NCBI GenBank assembly: GCA_039621445.1
Contig: CP154954.1
Location: forward strand, 70,064,670-70,128,669
Source: Euglena gracilis
Lineage: Eukaryota > Euglenida > Euglenophyceae > Euglenales
Direction: 5' to 3'
Length of the DNA: 64,000 bases
Below, in pieces: positions 40,809-50,134 of this stretch. The notes under the pieces are model-generated. The model did not search any database. It was not told where the DNA came from and saw nothing but the letters and a program-made list of their open reading frames with translations. Every line of letters begins with the position of its first letter. Within the stretch, counting starts at the first letter, position 1. A program made the translations under genes and the position numbers.

Positions 40809-41134
40809 GCACAAGAAGATGGTGAGCCCAACCCTCCCAACCGAAAAATCAGCAGAAAAAGAAAAACATCCCAACCAGAAAGGGGACCCCCAGCCAAGCA
40901 GCCCCAACCGTGTGTGAGGGGGGCGGGGGGGGGGGCCACGACGGTTCAGCTTCTCCAAGGTGTCGGAGGAGGCCTCATCATCGCCAACTCCGGAAACAAA
41001 CTGCAGTAAGAAGCTCCCGCGCACACAGAAGCACAACAGAACAGAACAGCCGGCAAGGAAAGCACGACCTCACCATCTTCTTGTGCCTCGCCCTCTTGGT
41101 CCCTTCCTCCCCTTCCTGTGTCGTGGGAGTCTGA
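40730..41134 (+). repeat. D5 internal complementary region and 3' inverted terminal repeat
   Basis: GTGCGGAGCCCGAATGGTCT joined to CGGACTCCCACGACACAGG, then after about 150 bp the 3' repeat (ACTCCGGAAACAAACTGCAG, AGCCGGCAAGGAAAGCACGA) ending CGTGGGAGTCTGA at 41134. Confidence 0.75.
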
Positions 41135-41159
41135 TACTTGGGCATACTTGGGTCACAAT

Positions 41160-41589
41160 CAGGCTTTTGCTTAAGGGATTGCAGTACCTCCGGGGGGGCT
41201 GGACTGCAGCTAGTCCAAATTGGCTAGGGTTTTTCTAGCAGACCCCCCCTCCCGGGGGGGTCTAGCAGACCCCCCCTCCCGGGGGGGTCTGCGAGCAGAC
41301 CCCCCCTCCCGGGGGGGTCTGCGAGCAGGGCTAGTGGAGTTTTTTTTCCAGTGACCGGCGCGAAGCGCCGAAATTTTTTTGGGACCCCCAAAAATGGCCA
41401 AAAAATGCCCGTTTTTGGCAATTTTTGGGAATTTTTGGAACAAAATCAGCCAAAAACCTGTTAAAACTTTTTTTTCCAGTCCGGGGGACACCCCGACACC
41501 CCGGGGGGGGTCTAGCCAGTCCAGTTTTTCCAGTGTCTAGCCGATTGGCTAGCCAGGACCGCCCTCGGGGGTCCTTAAGCAAAAGCCTG
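41160..41589. mobile_element. hAT-like non-autonomous element with 8-bp TSD GTCACAAT
   Basis: A 430-bp element. It begins CAGGCTTTTGCTTAAGG and ends CCTTAAGCAAAAGCCTG (perfect 17-bp inverted termini). A perfect GTCACAAT lies on both sides (41152-41159, 41590-41597). The interior has three copies of CAGACCCCCCCTCCCGGG and the 'AATCAGCCAAAAA' block of the 1559 and 7690 copies. No ORF. Confidence 0.9.
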
Positions 41590-41654
41590 GTCACAATTCT
41601 TTGCACCCTCGCCCGCTCTCGGTCTTTGACCGCTTGCCACTCCCATGCTGTTAA

Positions 41655-41757
41655 CGCGGGACGCCAACCCCGTTTCCGCCCCCGCGAGGGGACCCAGGAT
41701 TAACCTCCGGCGGCGTAGGATGTTTATTTCCTTCCTCCTTTCAGGAGATCCAACACA
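41655..41757 (+). repeat. 90-100-bp repeat directly upstream of a DIRS insertion (copy 2)
   Basis: 'GGGACGCCAACCCCGTTTCC' to 'GGAGATCCAACAC'. It is the second copy of 8868-8957 and is again followed directly by DIRS (family B, D6) terminal sequence. Confidence 0.6.
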
Positions 41758-42880
41758 ATCGTACTCCCTCGATGCAAGCCGGCCAGGGAGGAAGGGGCAC
41801 CGAGGGCGAAGCACAAAGACATTGTGAGGCCATGCCTTGCTCGCCGGCGGTTTGTTGTGATTGTTTTTGGGGGCGCACGGCTAGGAGTCTGCGCATAGTG
41901 CCTTTTTTGTCGGAGTTGGCTGATTCCTAAAACTGCCCTTCGACACCAAGAAGAAAGGAATAAAATCTACGCATTGGCGTGGGGGTCGGGCTCAAAATCG
42001 TACTCCCTCGAGGAAAACCGACAAGGGAGGAAGGGATTTTGAACCCAGAATCCAGCAAATCTTTGACAACTGTGTTCAGGTGATTTTGCAAAGTGTTTTG
42101 AGTGAGGGCCACTAGCAAAATGTCGTCCAGGTAAACAAAAACCTGGATGCCCCTTTTTCTCCAGATTTTGTCGAAATGTTTCATGACTGACACGAAAATT
42201 TGGGGCATTACATTTAGCCCAAAGCAGCCTGTTTGAAAGTACCAGGCTTTCCCCCCCACCTGATGTCTCAAAAATGGCCTTAGGCCTGGACTTACTGTAA
42301 TACAAAAATAGGCATCTTTTAGGTCTATTTTTGCTGCCCAGTGGCCTTTTTACAAAGCTGGAAAAATGTGCTGCATATGATCCAGCTTGAAAGGTTTTAC
42401 TTGAAACTGCTGATTTATTTCTCTGCAGTCGCTGATCATTCTCCACTTGGTTGTTCCCCCCTCTGGTTTTGAAATTGAAAACCACGGGATCAAATGCTGG
42501 GTTTCTAAATCCCAAACTCGTTTCACTGACCCAGTTTTTTCGTAATCCAGCAGAATGTTTTCTGCTTGGTTCAGGTCCAAGTTGGCTGTGGGTATTGGGT
42601 GGGTGGACAATTTTGGGGGTTTCACCCAGGGATGTTGAATTCCATTTTTTATCAATTGACATGTTGCTGGGGGGGGGGCATTTTTTGACCACCATTTTAG
42701 ACTTTTCTAAAGCCTCTGGTGTAGGGGGTGTCTCCCCATTTTTCCTGCACGGGATTTATTTTCCTAATCAGGTGATTCCCTGGGGGCTGGGTGGGGGGTG
42801 TTTGACGTTGCACCCCTGGCCCCTTGGGATTGCGCATTCTGCAAGGGTTGCTGGGAGTGTGTGCATGCTCTTCTCACAAG
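41758..42880 (-). mobile_element. D6: DIRS-like (family B) fragment
   Basis: Minus strand. The 3' terminal repeat at about 41758-41960 (CGTACTCCCTCGATGCAAGC, GCCATGCCTTGCTCGCCGGC) is followed by an internal-complementary-region scrap at 41997-42045 and then directly by RT. RNase H, methyltransferase-like domain and recombinase are deleted. The 5' side stops within Gag near telomere-like repeats at 42885. Confidence 0.75.
42046..42720 (-). pseudogene. D6 reverse transcriptase and Gag end
   Basis: SKPEGGTTKWRMISDCREIN, RHQVGGKAWYFQTGCFGLN, catalytic VFVYLDDILLVALTQNT and VVKDLLDSGFKI, in two frames. At the last residue the frame runs into inverted terminal sequence. It lacks the thumb and everything downstream. 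Confidence 0.8.
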
Positions 42881-42884
42881 CTCT

Positions 42885-42940
42885 CTGGTCCTAACCCTAA
42901 TGGTTTTTTCTGTGGTCCTAACCCTAACCCTAAAGCTAAT
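42885..42940. repeat. Interstitial telomere-type repeats
   Basis: CCTAACCCTAATGG, then CCTAACCCTAACCCTAAAG. Short CCCTAA units lie at the broken edge of D6 and just outside the left arm of the inverted duplication. A minimal CTAACCCTAACC also occurs at about 55988. Confidence 0.7.
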
Positions 42941-43844
42941 GGTTTTTTTGGTTCTCACACTCACAAAAAAATATAAAACGGCAAAAAGTTTTCGGGGCTG
43001 ATAAAAAAAATCGGGAGAAAAAATATTTGGGGAGGCAAAAACTTCCGGGGCATTCCATCCAGTTTATCAATGCCTGCTTTGACATGCCAGATGACCGGTA
43101 GGACCCCTCCCCCACAGTTCTTTTGGCAGCATTTGCTTCTTTTTTGCATGAATAAAAAATTATGGTTTCTTCGCGACTGAATGTTGGTCGCCGTGTATCT
43201 TGGCACCTTCTGTGACTCACTGTGATTTGTCTTGGGGTTTCCTCACAACATGCCATATTTGGACAATAGGGATGGTTCAATCTGAGGAGAGTGCACGGGG
43301 AAGAGGAGGGGGGTGTCCCCCGTTCTGAACCAGAAAGGGTCCCCCCCCTCTCCTCTCCAGTCTCCAGGGGGCAGGGGTCGATATAAGGAGGGCGTACATG
43401 GTTTAGGTGGGGGGTGTCCCCCCCCCCCTCCTGGCCTGTAGGGGGGTCCGGACCACCCCCTCCCCACCTGGCAGGGGGGGTTCGGGCCGACCCCGGGGGG
43501 TGGGGACTACCCGGGTTCCCCCCCAAAAGGTCAATTTTTTTCTCAGGCGCTTTGCGCCGGAGTATTTGGTAATTTTCTGCCATTGAATTGACGAAAAAAC
43601 ACTACGTCCTGCTTGCGCTTTCATTTCGCTGGATGCAAATTTTTGGCCCGGCGCTTGGCACCGGGCCGAAAATCGGTCACCCAAACCGCGCCACTGTTTG
43701 GGTGGGGGGGTCCGGACCACCCCCCCCCACCTGTCCTGACATCGAACCCTGCGAGGGGGTCGGACCACTCTTGTCCCGAGAGCTCCTAGGCCCCTCCTTG
43801 GCCCGAGAAGGGCTCGAAGGGCAAATGAGGAAGGTAAGCTGTTG

Positions 43845-44262
43845 AACACCAAGGGCGAAGCACAAAGACCTTGTCAGCCCGACCCTGCCTTTTTTCTCCG
43901 GAGTTGGCTGATCCATAAATTGCCCTTCGACACCCAGAAGAAAGGACCAAGAATCTACGCACGGAGTAGGACCAAGAAAAGAAGTCCAACAGAATACCCT
44001 CAACAAAGGATCTATCCAACGTTTGGTCAAGGTTGGAAAGAAAAATTTATTGAAGAAGTTGCTCTTCCTGACGGCAAGGTTAACCGACAACCTTGTTGAG
44101 AACAAAGCCAACTCCGGCGAGGCGGCACTAAGCGCGGACTCCTAACCCAGCGCCAACACGATCACAACAAACCGCCCGCGAGCAAGGCATGGCCGCACAA
44201 TGTCTTGGTGCTTCGCACTCGGTGTCCCTTCCTCCATGGCCAGATTGCCTCGAGGGAGTACG
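43845..44262 (+). mobile_element. Short DIRS-B derivative (left arm)
   Basis: An inner 5' repeat (CCGGAGTTGGCTGATCC, CCCTTCGACACCCAGAAG), about 150 bp of leader/Gag-like sequence, then a complete 3' repeat (GCCAACTCCGGCGAGGCGGC to CTCGAGGGAGTACGA). It has no RT or recombinase, so if mobile it depended on other copies. The inverted copy lies at about 48925-49345. Confidence 0.55.
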
Positions 44263-44530
44263 AAAAAGATTTTTGCCGCGGAACAGGCAGGGGGTGGAAG
44301 AGACCGCGGGGGCGTGGCAGGCTTTCGTTGCTGACCTTTCTGCTCTGTGTATTTGTGTGTGGGGGGAGGGTCTGAAGGTTCCAGAAGGGAACGAGCCAGA
44401 AGATCAGCAACTTACAATTCACAAGTTCAATTCGACTTCAACGAACAATGCTGTGGTGAAGAAAATGGAATTATGCAATCGACGTGAACTACCCAGAGCG
44501 GCAGCCGCCGCAGCATCTGGCGTCGTACTC
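44263..44530 (+). other. 270-bp unique segment between two DIRS ends (left arm)
   Basis: Sequence between GGGAGTACGA and CGTCGTACTCGCTCGAGG is not DIRS-like. On the plus strand it can encode AWQAFVADLSALCICVWGEG and KVPEGNEPEDQQLTIHK. It may be a fragment of host DNA or a degenerate Gag. The same segment is present inverted at about 48655-48925. Confidence 0.4.
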
Positions 44531-44716
44531 GCTCGAGGAAAAGCGGCCAGGGAGGAAGGGACACTCGTACTCCCACGAGGCAGACCGACAAGGGAGGAAG
44601 GGACACCGAGGGCGAAGCACAAAGACCTTGTGAGGCCATGCCTTGCTCGCCGGCTGTTTTATTTATTTAGGTCTTTGTGCTTCGCCCTCGGTGTCCCTTC
44701 CTCCCTTGTCGGTCTT

Positions 44717-44947
44717 CCACCAGAGGGGCAGGGGTTGGTTCACTTAAAAAAATTGGGCCTTTCTGCCCAAGAAGTTTGTGAAAATGGCCAATAGAGGGGG
44801 TGGAGGCTTTTACAGCCCACTATCAAAGACTTGGTGCTCAAGGCGCCCTGGAAAATGCCGTGGCCCCCCTAATTTTAGTGCACAATCCGGCCTCGCAAAG
44901 GCAAGGTGCGCAGCCCGAGGTGTCTCGCACTCCCTTGAGGCAGATGG
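44717..44947 (+). pseudogene. D7 recombinase C-terminus, inverted relative to the element
   Basis: The plus strand reads HQRGR/STRGAG-type HxxR box (CCACCAGAGGGGCAGGGG) and GGCTTTTACAGCCCACTATC, the Tyr block. The rest of D7 is on the minus strand. The same inversion occurs in D8 (48239-48467), so it predates the inverted duplication. One junction lies next to internal complementary region sequence (CTTGAGGCAGA). Confidence 0.7.
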
Positions 44948-45980
44948 TTACCCCAAGCTTTGCCAAAAACTCTTTTGTGATAGGAGCAGTGGTATCTGCA
45001 CTTATAGCCCTGAAGGGGGGTTTTAATAAAATCAGAAGGGGGACCCCGGATTTTGGTTCCAAAGCCTCTTGTAAGGCAAACAGGGTGTGGAATCTTTGCC
45101 CACCAAACCCAGGAATCAAAAGCATTGCACTATACGCATTACGCACTTGGGCCTTGCAAAATTGGAATAATTGTATTAAAGCGTCAGCCACTTGGTCTGT
45201 GGTGGCTGCAGGGGGGGGGCACCCCCATTTGCTCCAAAATTACCCACAGAAGTGCAAAAGCACTCTGATAACGCTTTAAACTGGCGTTTCTCCCCAGGAA
45301 ATTGTCAATGGTTTTAACCTGAATTTGTTTCCCCTCCAACATTTGCCTGAGCAAATCATGCAAAACAGGGGCCATCTTAGGGGTGGCATTTGTTCCACCC
45401 TGCAATTGGTGAACATACCCCTGTAGGGGGTGATTTTCAGGCAGGGGGCCCCTGGAACTTTCATTTTTATTAATTGGGTCCACCAGGTGGCTGCATCTCA
45501 GTAGGGGGTGACCATCAAAACTTTGGTCTGGGAAACATTTTCAACCTGGGGAGAAATTTTTGAATTATTGACCAGGAGGGGGTTTGCACAAAGATCCTCC
45601 ATGTTGTCCACCTGGCCACCAAATTGGGCAGTTTTTTTGATGCCTGGGGAGGCAAATAAGTATGTTTCCAAGTGTATGAAATTTTGGAAATGTTGTCTTA
45701 GCCAGTGAAAAAGCTGGGGGTCTAAGGAGTAATCCCCCCTGTCCATTTCCCATCTGCTGACGTGGTCTGCTAGGCATTCTTTTGTAAGAACCAAGCTGAC
45801 TTGGAGGTTTACCTGTTTTTCTATGACCGTTTGAAAAATGGTCTTAACATTTTGTTGAAGGGGTCCTTTTTACCCCCCTTTTGTCAGGTAATAGTAAATT
45901 CCCTGGTTGTCTGCGGACAAAGAAACTGTTTCCCCAGGTTTGCTCAATGTTTTGTGTGGGGGCCACCAGCACCTTTTTGG
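44948..45980 (-). pseudogene. D7 recombinase N-terminus, methyltransferase-like domain, RNase H
   Basis: NNFLGRNASLKRYQSAFA-like recombinase start, ADALIQLFQFCKAQVRNAYS and IPGFGGQRFHTLFA, then a deletion to FRAISADTTAPITKEF. Upstream, LYLFASPGIKKTAQFGGQ and ANPLLVNNSKI (methyltransferase-like region, NPPW frame lost at a C-run) and an RNase H end (KECLADHVSRWEMDRG). Several frames, so not functional. Confidence 0.7.
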
Positions 45981-45985
45981 GATTC

Positions 45986-46320
45986 AGCCTCCTGGTGACC
46001 CCAATTAATAAAGATGAAAGTGCCAGCGACCCCTTGCCTGAAAATTACCCCCCACAGCGGCATGTCCAAAAACTGCATGGTGGAGAAAATGCCACCCCCG
46101 GATGGCGCCTTCCTTGCATGATTTGCTCAGGAAACTCCCGTACGGGAAAAAAATACAGAATCAGACCATTGAAAATTTCCTGGGAAAACCCCTAACTCTA
46201 AAACAGTATCAAAGTGCTTTCACGCTGTTATGGGTAATTTTTCAAAAGAAAATGCGGGCACCCGCCCTGAAGCCACAACTGACCTAGTGGCTGACGCTTT
46301 GGCACAAAATCGCCTGCCAG
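45986..46320 (+). pseudogene. D9: DIRS-B fragment, methyltransferase end to recombinase start
   Basis: The plus strand encodes VTPINKDESASDPLPENYPP and PLTLKQYQSAFTLLWVIFQ, then 'GTGGCTGACGCTTTGG'. It stops where D8's terminal repeat begins. It lies tail to tail with D7. Confidence 0.65.
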
Positions 46321-46640
46321 CAAGGCGTGGCCTCAAAAAGTCTTTGTGCTTCGCCCTAGGACACCACAGGCTCAGCACTTTCCCCTTGTGAGGCCATGCC
46401 TTGCTCGCCAGCGGTGTTGTTTGGATTGTTTGCTTCGTTGGGTTGGAAGTCCCGCTTGGTGCCTCTTTTTCGCCGGAGTTGGCTAATTCCTAATTTGTAC
46501 TTCGACATCCAGAAGAAAGTAGCTCAAATACCAAAGCAATTGTAAGAAGAAGAAGTCAATCAATTCAATTCTACTATCTGGAAAGACACGCTCGTGCATT
46601 ATCAAGTAGCAAAAATTGTTGAGTTGTTTGAAAGTATTTC

Positions 46641-47780
46641 AATGAAAGACGCAGTTTCAAAGAAGCACAGCGCTGGAGACCTTCAACTGGGAGCAGACGA
46701 AGCAGCTGGACAAACTGACGACGCGGACCGGCCGTTGCGAACCGTGGCAGCCCCTTTCCCAAAAAAAATCCCCAACAGAAATTTTCAACACTCAGACCAC
46801 CCAAAGTGATGGCAACGGACCCTGGCAGACAGTGGTCAGAAGACCCCGCAAGGGGCAGAAGCAATCGCCAGCAGGCAATTACGGCCTTTGGAACCAGGGC
46901 CATGGGGGCCCACATTCCAGACCACAAACTGCATTCAAAATTTCCTAACACACTGGTTTCAAGCAGGGCTATGAAAGCCAAAACCGCACATGCCATGAAG
47001 GCAACAAAGGCCATGACGGCACAAACGGCCATGATGGCATCTACAGCATCAAAAGTCGCTGTTCAAAGGCCAAGGTGGCCACCAGAACCCAGACCCCACA
47101 GGACACGGCAGGGGCAGGGGCCAAGGGTGGGTCCCCAAGAACCACTAAAGATTTCACATGGGCATGGCGACCCAAAAACCAATCAGGACATTGGGGACTT
47201 TCAAGTTATCATCAAGGCCACTGGGGCCAGAAATAACAACGAGCAGATCGACAATTACATCAAGCCCACAGGGGGGGGGGTCGTTAACAGGCCCCCCAGA
47301 AGCTAATGGACAGCCCTGCAACCGCTTTGTATTTAAATGGGCAGCCCCTTGCCCAGCCGCAGGACGAAGATGGCCCCTCAAGGTCCAGCTGGCAACAGGA
47401 AGGGGGAGACTCCCCAACATTATTTGATCAATCAACAAGGGGGGGACCCACAGAGGCCCCCCTATGGTATGGCTACCATCAAGAGCCATCAAGAAGGCCA
47501 GATAGGCAAAGCAGGGGCAGTAAGCCCTATGGTATGGAAAGCAACAACAAGATCCTCCAGAGAGAGTGTGAGCGGAGTGGAAGAGAATTCATGCACATCC
47601 CCCCAGGAACACTTTCTTTTTCCAAGGGCTCAAGCCCTAGGGGGTCTAGGGGCTGCGAAATGTCCAACACCCCCCACCCAGCCCCCATAAAATAAACTAG
47701 TTGGGAAAGTACATTCCATGGAGGAAAAATGGGGAGACAACCCCCTACACCAGAGTCTTCAGAAAAGTCTAAAATGGTGG
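46641..47780 (+). pseudogene. D8 Gag (family B)
   Basis: ATG at 46641 starts MKDAVSKKHSAGDLQLGADE, close to D2's MKDAISKTNSAGE. Later blocks include VMATDPGRQWSEDPARG-type sequence in the next frame and 'GGPTEAP', 'FLFPRAQALGGLGAAKCP'. At least two frame changes. It is truncated before RT. Confidence 0.7.
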
Positions 47781-47835
47781 GCAAAAAATGCCCCCCCCCA
47801 GCAACATATAGTATATAGTATAGTATATAGTGCAT
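47780..47835. other. TATAGTA filler at the D8 deletion junction
   Basis: ATATAGTATATAGTATAGTA and ATATAGTG separate Gag-end sequence (CCCCCAGCAACAT) from recombinase sequence (GATCCCCAGCCAATCC). The filler is not in D2. Confidence 0.7.
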
Positions 47836-48238
47836 TTTGTGATCCCCAGCCAATCCTCCTGGGGTTGGCCAAAGCCCCAATGCCCACTGATATGTGTACA
47901 TTACGTACACAACTTAATTTTTGCTCACGAATCCTCTGTTTATACAGGTCATTAGACTTCGTACAGATCAAACAAAGCACCAGTGTGTTCGGTAGGGCAC
48001 CGGACATAAAAATTAAGTGTAAAGGCCAGAAGTTTCACAAGTGGGAGAGAGTGGTGTCCATTCCCCAATGTCCACAAATAAGCCCCCTTTCATTTAATGA
48101 TGTCTTTTGTGGCTGCCACACGTTCATTCGTCAGACCCGGGGGCCCCCTTCTGATTCCATTAAAACCCCCTTCAGGGCTATAAGTGCAGATACCACTGCT
48201 CCTATCACAAAAGAATTTTTGGCCAAGCTTGGGGTAAC
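47836..48238 (+). pseudogene. D8 tyrosine recombinase, central part
   Basis: ILLGLAKAPMPTDMCTLRTQ, LYRSLDFVQIKQSTSVFGRA, HKWERVVSIPQCPQISP and FRAISADTTAPITKEFLAKL. The catalytic C-terminal part follows in inverted orientation, so the frame ends in unrelated residues. Confidence 0.75.
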
Positions 48239-48467
48239 TCTCTGCCTCAAGAGAGTGCGAGACACCTCGGGCTGCGCACCTTGCCTTTGCGAGGCCGGAT
48301 TGTGCACTAAAATTAGGGGGGCCACGGCATTTTCCAGGGCACCTTGAGCACCAAGTCTTTGATAGTGGGCTGTAAAAGCCTCCAACCCTTCTATTGGCCA
48401 TTTTCACAAACTTCTTGGGCAGAAAGGCCCAATTTTTTGAGTGAACCAACCCCTGCCCCTCTGGTGG
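48239..48467 (-). pseudogene. D8 recombinase C-terminus, inverted in place
   Basis: The minus strand reads the HxxR box region (CCACCAGAGGGGCAGGGG), then RVGGFYSPLSKTW in one frame and MEAFTAHYQRLGAQG in another (Tyr block), then AQPEVSRT-type complementary-region sequence. The recombinase before it is on the plus strand. The left junction replaces the expected VWGAHSTR codons by 'CTCTGCCTCAAGAG'. Confidence 0.75.
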
Positions 48468-48654
48468 AAGACCGACAAGGGAGGAAGGGACACCGAGGGC
48501 GAAGCACAAAGACCTAAATAAATAAAACAGCCGGCGAGCAAGGCATGGCCTCACAAGGTCTTTGTGCTTCGCCCTCGGTGTCCCTTCCTCCCTTGTCGGT
48601 CTGCCTCGTGGGAGTACGAGTGTCCCTTCCTCCCTGGCCGCTTTTCCTCGAGCG

Positions 48655-48925
48655 AATACGACGCCAGATGCTGCGGCGGCTGCCGCTCTGGGTAGTTCAC
48701 GTCGATTGCATAATTCCATTTTCTTCACCACAGCATTGTTCGTTGAAGTCGAATTGCACTTGTGAATTGTAAGTTGCTGATCTTCTGGCTCGTTCCCTTC
48801 TGGAACCTTCAGACCCTCCCCCCACACACAAATACACAGAGCAGAAAAGTCAGCAACGAAAGCCTGCCACGCCCCCGCGGTCTCTTCCACCCCCTGCCTG
48901 TTCCGCGGGAAAAATCTTTTTCGTA
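48655..48925 (-). other. 270-bp unique segment between two DIRS ends (right arm)
   Basis: Inverted copy of 44263-44530. On the minus strand it stays open and reads AWQAFVADFSALCICVWGEG. No family recognised. Confidence 0.4.
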
Positions 48926-49345
48926 CTCCCTCGAGGCAATCTGGCCATGGAGGAAGGGACACCGAGTGCGAAGCACCAAGACATTGTGCGGCCATGCCTT
49001 GCTCGCCGGCGGTTTGTTGTGATCGTGTTGGCGCTGGGTTAGGAGTCCGCGCTTAGTGCCGCCTCGCCGGAGTTGGCTTTGTCTTCAACAAGGTTGTCGG
49101 TTAACCTTGCCGTCAGGAAGAGCAACTTCTTCAATAAATTTTTCTTTCCAACCTTGACCAAACGTTGGATAGATCCTTTGTTGAGGGTATTCTGTTGGAC
49201 TTCTTTTCTTGGTCCTACTCCGTGCGTAGATTCTTGGTCCTTTCTTCTGGGTGTCGAAGGGCAGTTTATGGATCAGCCAACTCCGGCGAAAAAAGGCAGG
49301 GTCGGGCTGACAAGGTCTTTGTGCTTCGCCCTTGGTGTTCAACAG
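48925..49345 (-). mobile_element. Short DIRS-B derivative (right arm)
   Basis: Inverted copy of 43845-44262 with the same order of terminal repeat, leader-like sequence and inner repeat. Confidence 0.55.
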
Positions 49346-49444
49346 CTTACCTTCCTCATTTGCCCTTCGAGCCCTTCTCGGGCCAAGGAGGGGCCTAGGA
49401 GCTCTCGGGACAAGAGTGGTTCGACACCCTGGCAGGGTTCGATG

Positions 49445-49761
49445 CAAGCTTCTTTTTAAGACCCCCGGGGGGGAGGGGGGGGTCCCCCCCACCCACCCAG
49501 GGTGGCGCGGGACCCCCCCCCCGGGGTTGGGGCGGGGACCCCCCCAAAATCGGGCCCGTTAAAGGCAATTTTCAAAAATTTTCGGCGGGGGATTTCCCGC
49601 GCCGGAGGCGCTGGGTATACCTTTTCGGCTTCGCGCCGAAAAGGTATACCCAGCGCCTCCGGCGCGGGACCCCCCCCCCGGGGGGGGGTCCGGCCCGGAC
49701 CCACCCACCCCCCCCCCCCCCCCCCCGGGGGGGGGGGGGTCAGGTGACTTAAAAAGAAGCC
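49445..49761. mobile_element. hAT-like element present only in the right arm
   Basis: 317 bp, termini AGCTTCTTTTTAAGAC and ACTTAAAAAGAAGC. Direct repeats TTCGATG lie at 49438-49444 and 49762-49768. The interior includes a perfect-looking hairpin 'GGTATACC..CGCCGGAGGCG' and very long C and G runs. The left arm at about 43733-43747 shows the empty site (CCTGACATCGAACC). Confidence 0.85.
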
Positions 49762-50134
49762 TTCGATGTCAGGACAGGTGGGGGTGGGGTCCGGACCCCC
49801 CCCACCTAAACAGTGGCGCGGTCCGGGTGACCGATTTTCGGCCCGGTGCCAAGCGCCGGGCCAAAAATTTGACATCCAGCGAAATCAAAGCGCAAGCAGG
49901 ACGTAGTGTTTTTTTCGTCAGGTCAATGGCAGAAAATTACCAAAAACTCCGGCGCTTTGCGCCGGAGGAAAAAAATGACCTTTTGGGGGGGATCCCGGGT
50001 AGTCCCCACCCCCCCCCCGGGGTCGGTCCGGACCCCCCTGCCAGGTGGGGAGGGCGTGGTCCGGACCAGGTTTTGAATAGTGCTGAGCTCTTAATAAGCG
50101 CGCACCCACCCCTTCATTGACCCCTCCATACATA

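Larger units (their letters stand above)
8958..41134 (+). mobile_element. D5: outermost DIRS-like (family A) element hosting the nest
   Basis: D5 is scattered over 8958-9029 (outer 5' inverted repeat), 20084-20149 (inner 5' inverted repeat), 23210-26294 (gag, RT, RNase H, start of recombinase) and 40174-41134 (rest of recombinase, internal complementary region, 3' inverted repeat). The pieces rejoin sensibly. '...GCGCGGGTGC' at 9029 continues into 'TCTTACTGC' at 20084 as in the uninterrupted repeat of D1, and the recombinase frame continues from 26294 into 40178. The inserts are D3 (with D2 and D1 inside it), D4 and the Ty3 element. D5's own RT catalytic block, part of the methyltransferase-like region and reading frames are lost, so it is a dead copy. 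Confidence 0.8.
42945..45070. repeat. Inverted duplication, left arm
   Basis: Reading left to right, its blocks recur reverse-complemented in 48130-52830. 42945-43400 matches about 52240-52820, 43410-43740 matches about 49770-50080, 43740-44110 matches 49075-49445, and 44110-45070 matches 48130-49080. The left arm lacks the hAT-like element at 49445-49761 and the array at 50081-52218. Confidence 0.8.
44531..45985 (-). mobile_element. D7: DIRS-like (family B) fragment
   Basis: A minus-strand copy. DIRS terminal and internal-complementary sequence (44531-44716), recombinase C-terminus in inverted orientation (44717-44947), recombinase N-terminal part (44948-45300), methyltransferase-like region and RNase H (45300-45950), and an RT scrap. 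It abuts D9, which runs the other way. Confidence 0.7.
46325..48540 (+). mobile_element. D8: DIRS-like (family B) element with large internal deletion
   Basis: 5' repeat at about 46340-46510 (GCCATGCCTTGCTCGCCAGC, CGCCGGAGTTGGCTAATTCC), leader, Gag, then a jump from the Gag/RT boundary to the middle of the recombinase at about 47800-47835. The junction carries an insertion of repeated TATAGTA units. The recombinase end is inverted (48239-48467) and followed by the 3' half of the complementary region and a terminal repeat. The leader (GAAGAAGTCAATCAATTC) gives the uninterrupted version of the site where D1 entered D2. Confidence 0.75.

Noticed and set aside
42888-42935. Chromosome end
   Set aside because: Only a few CCCTAA units, interrupted, with ordinary sequence on both sides.
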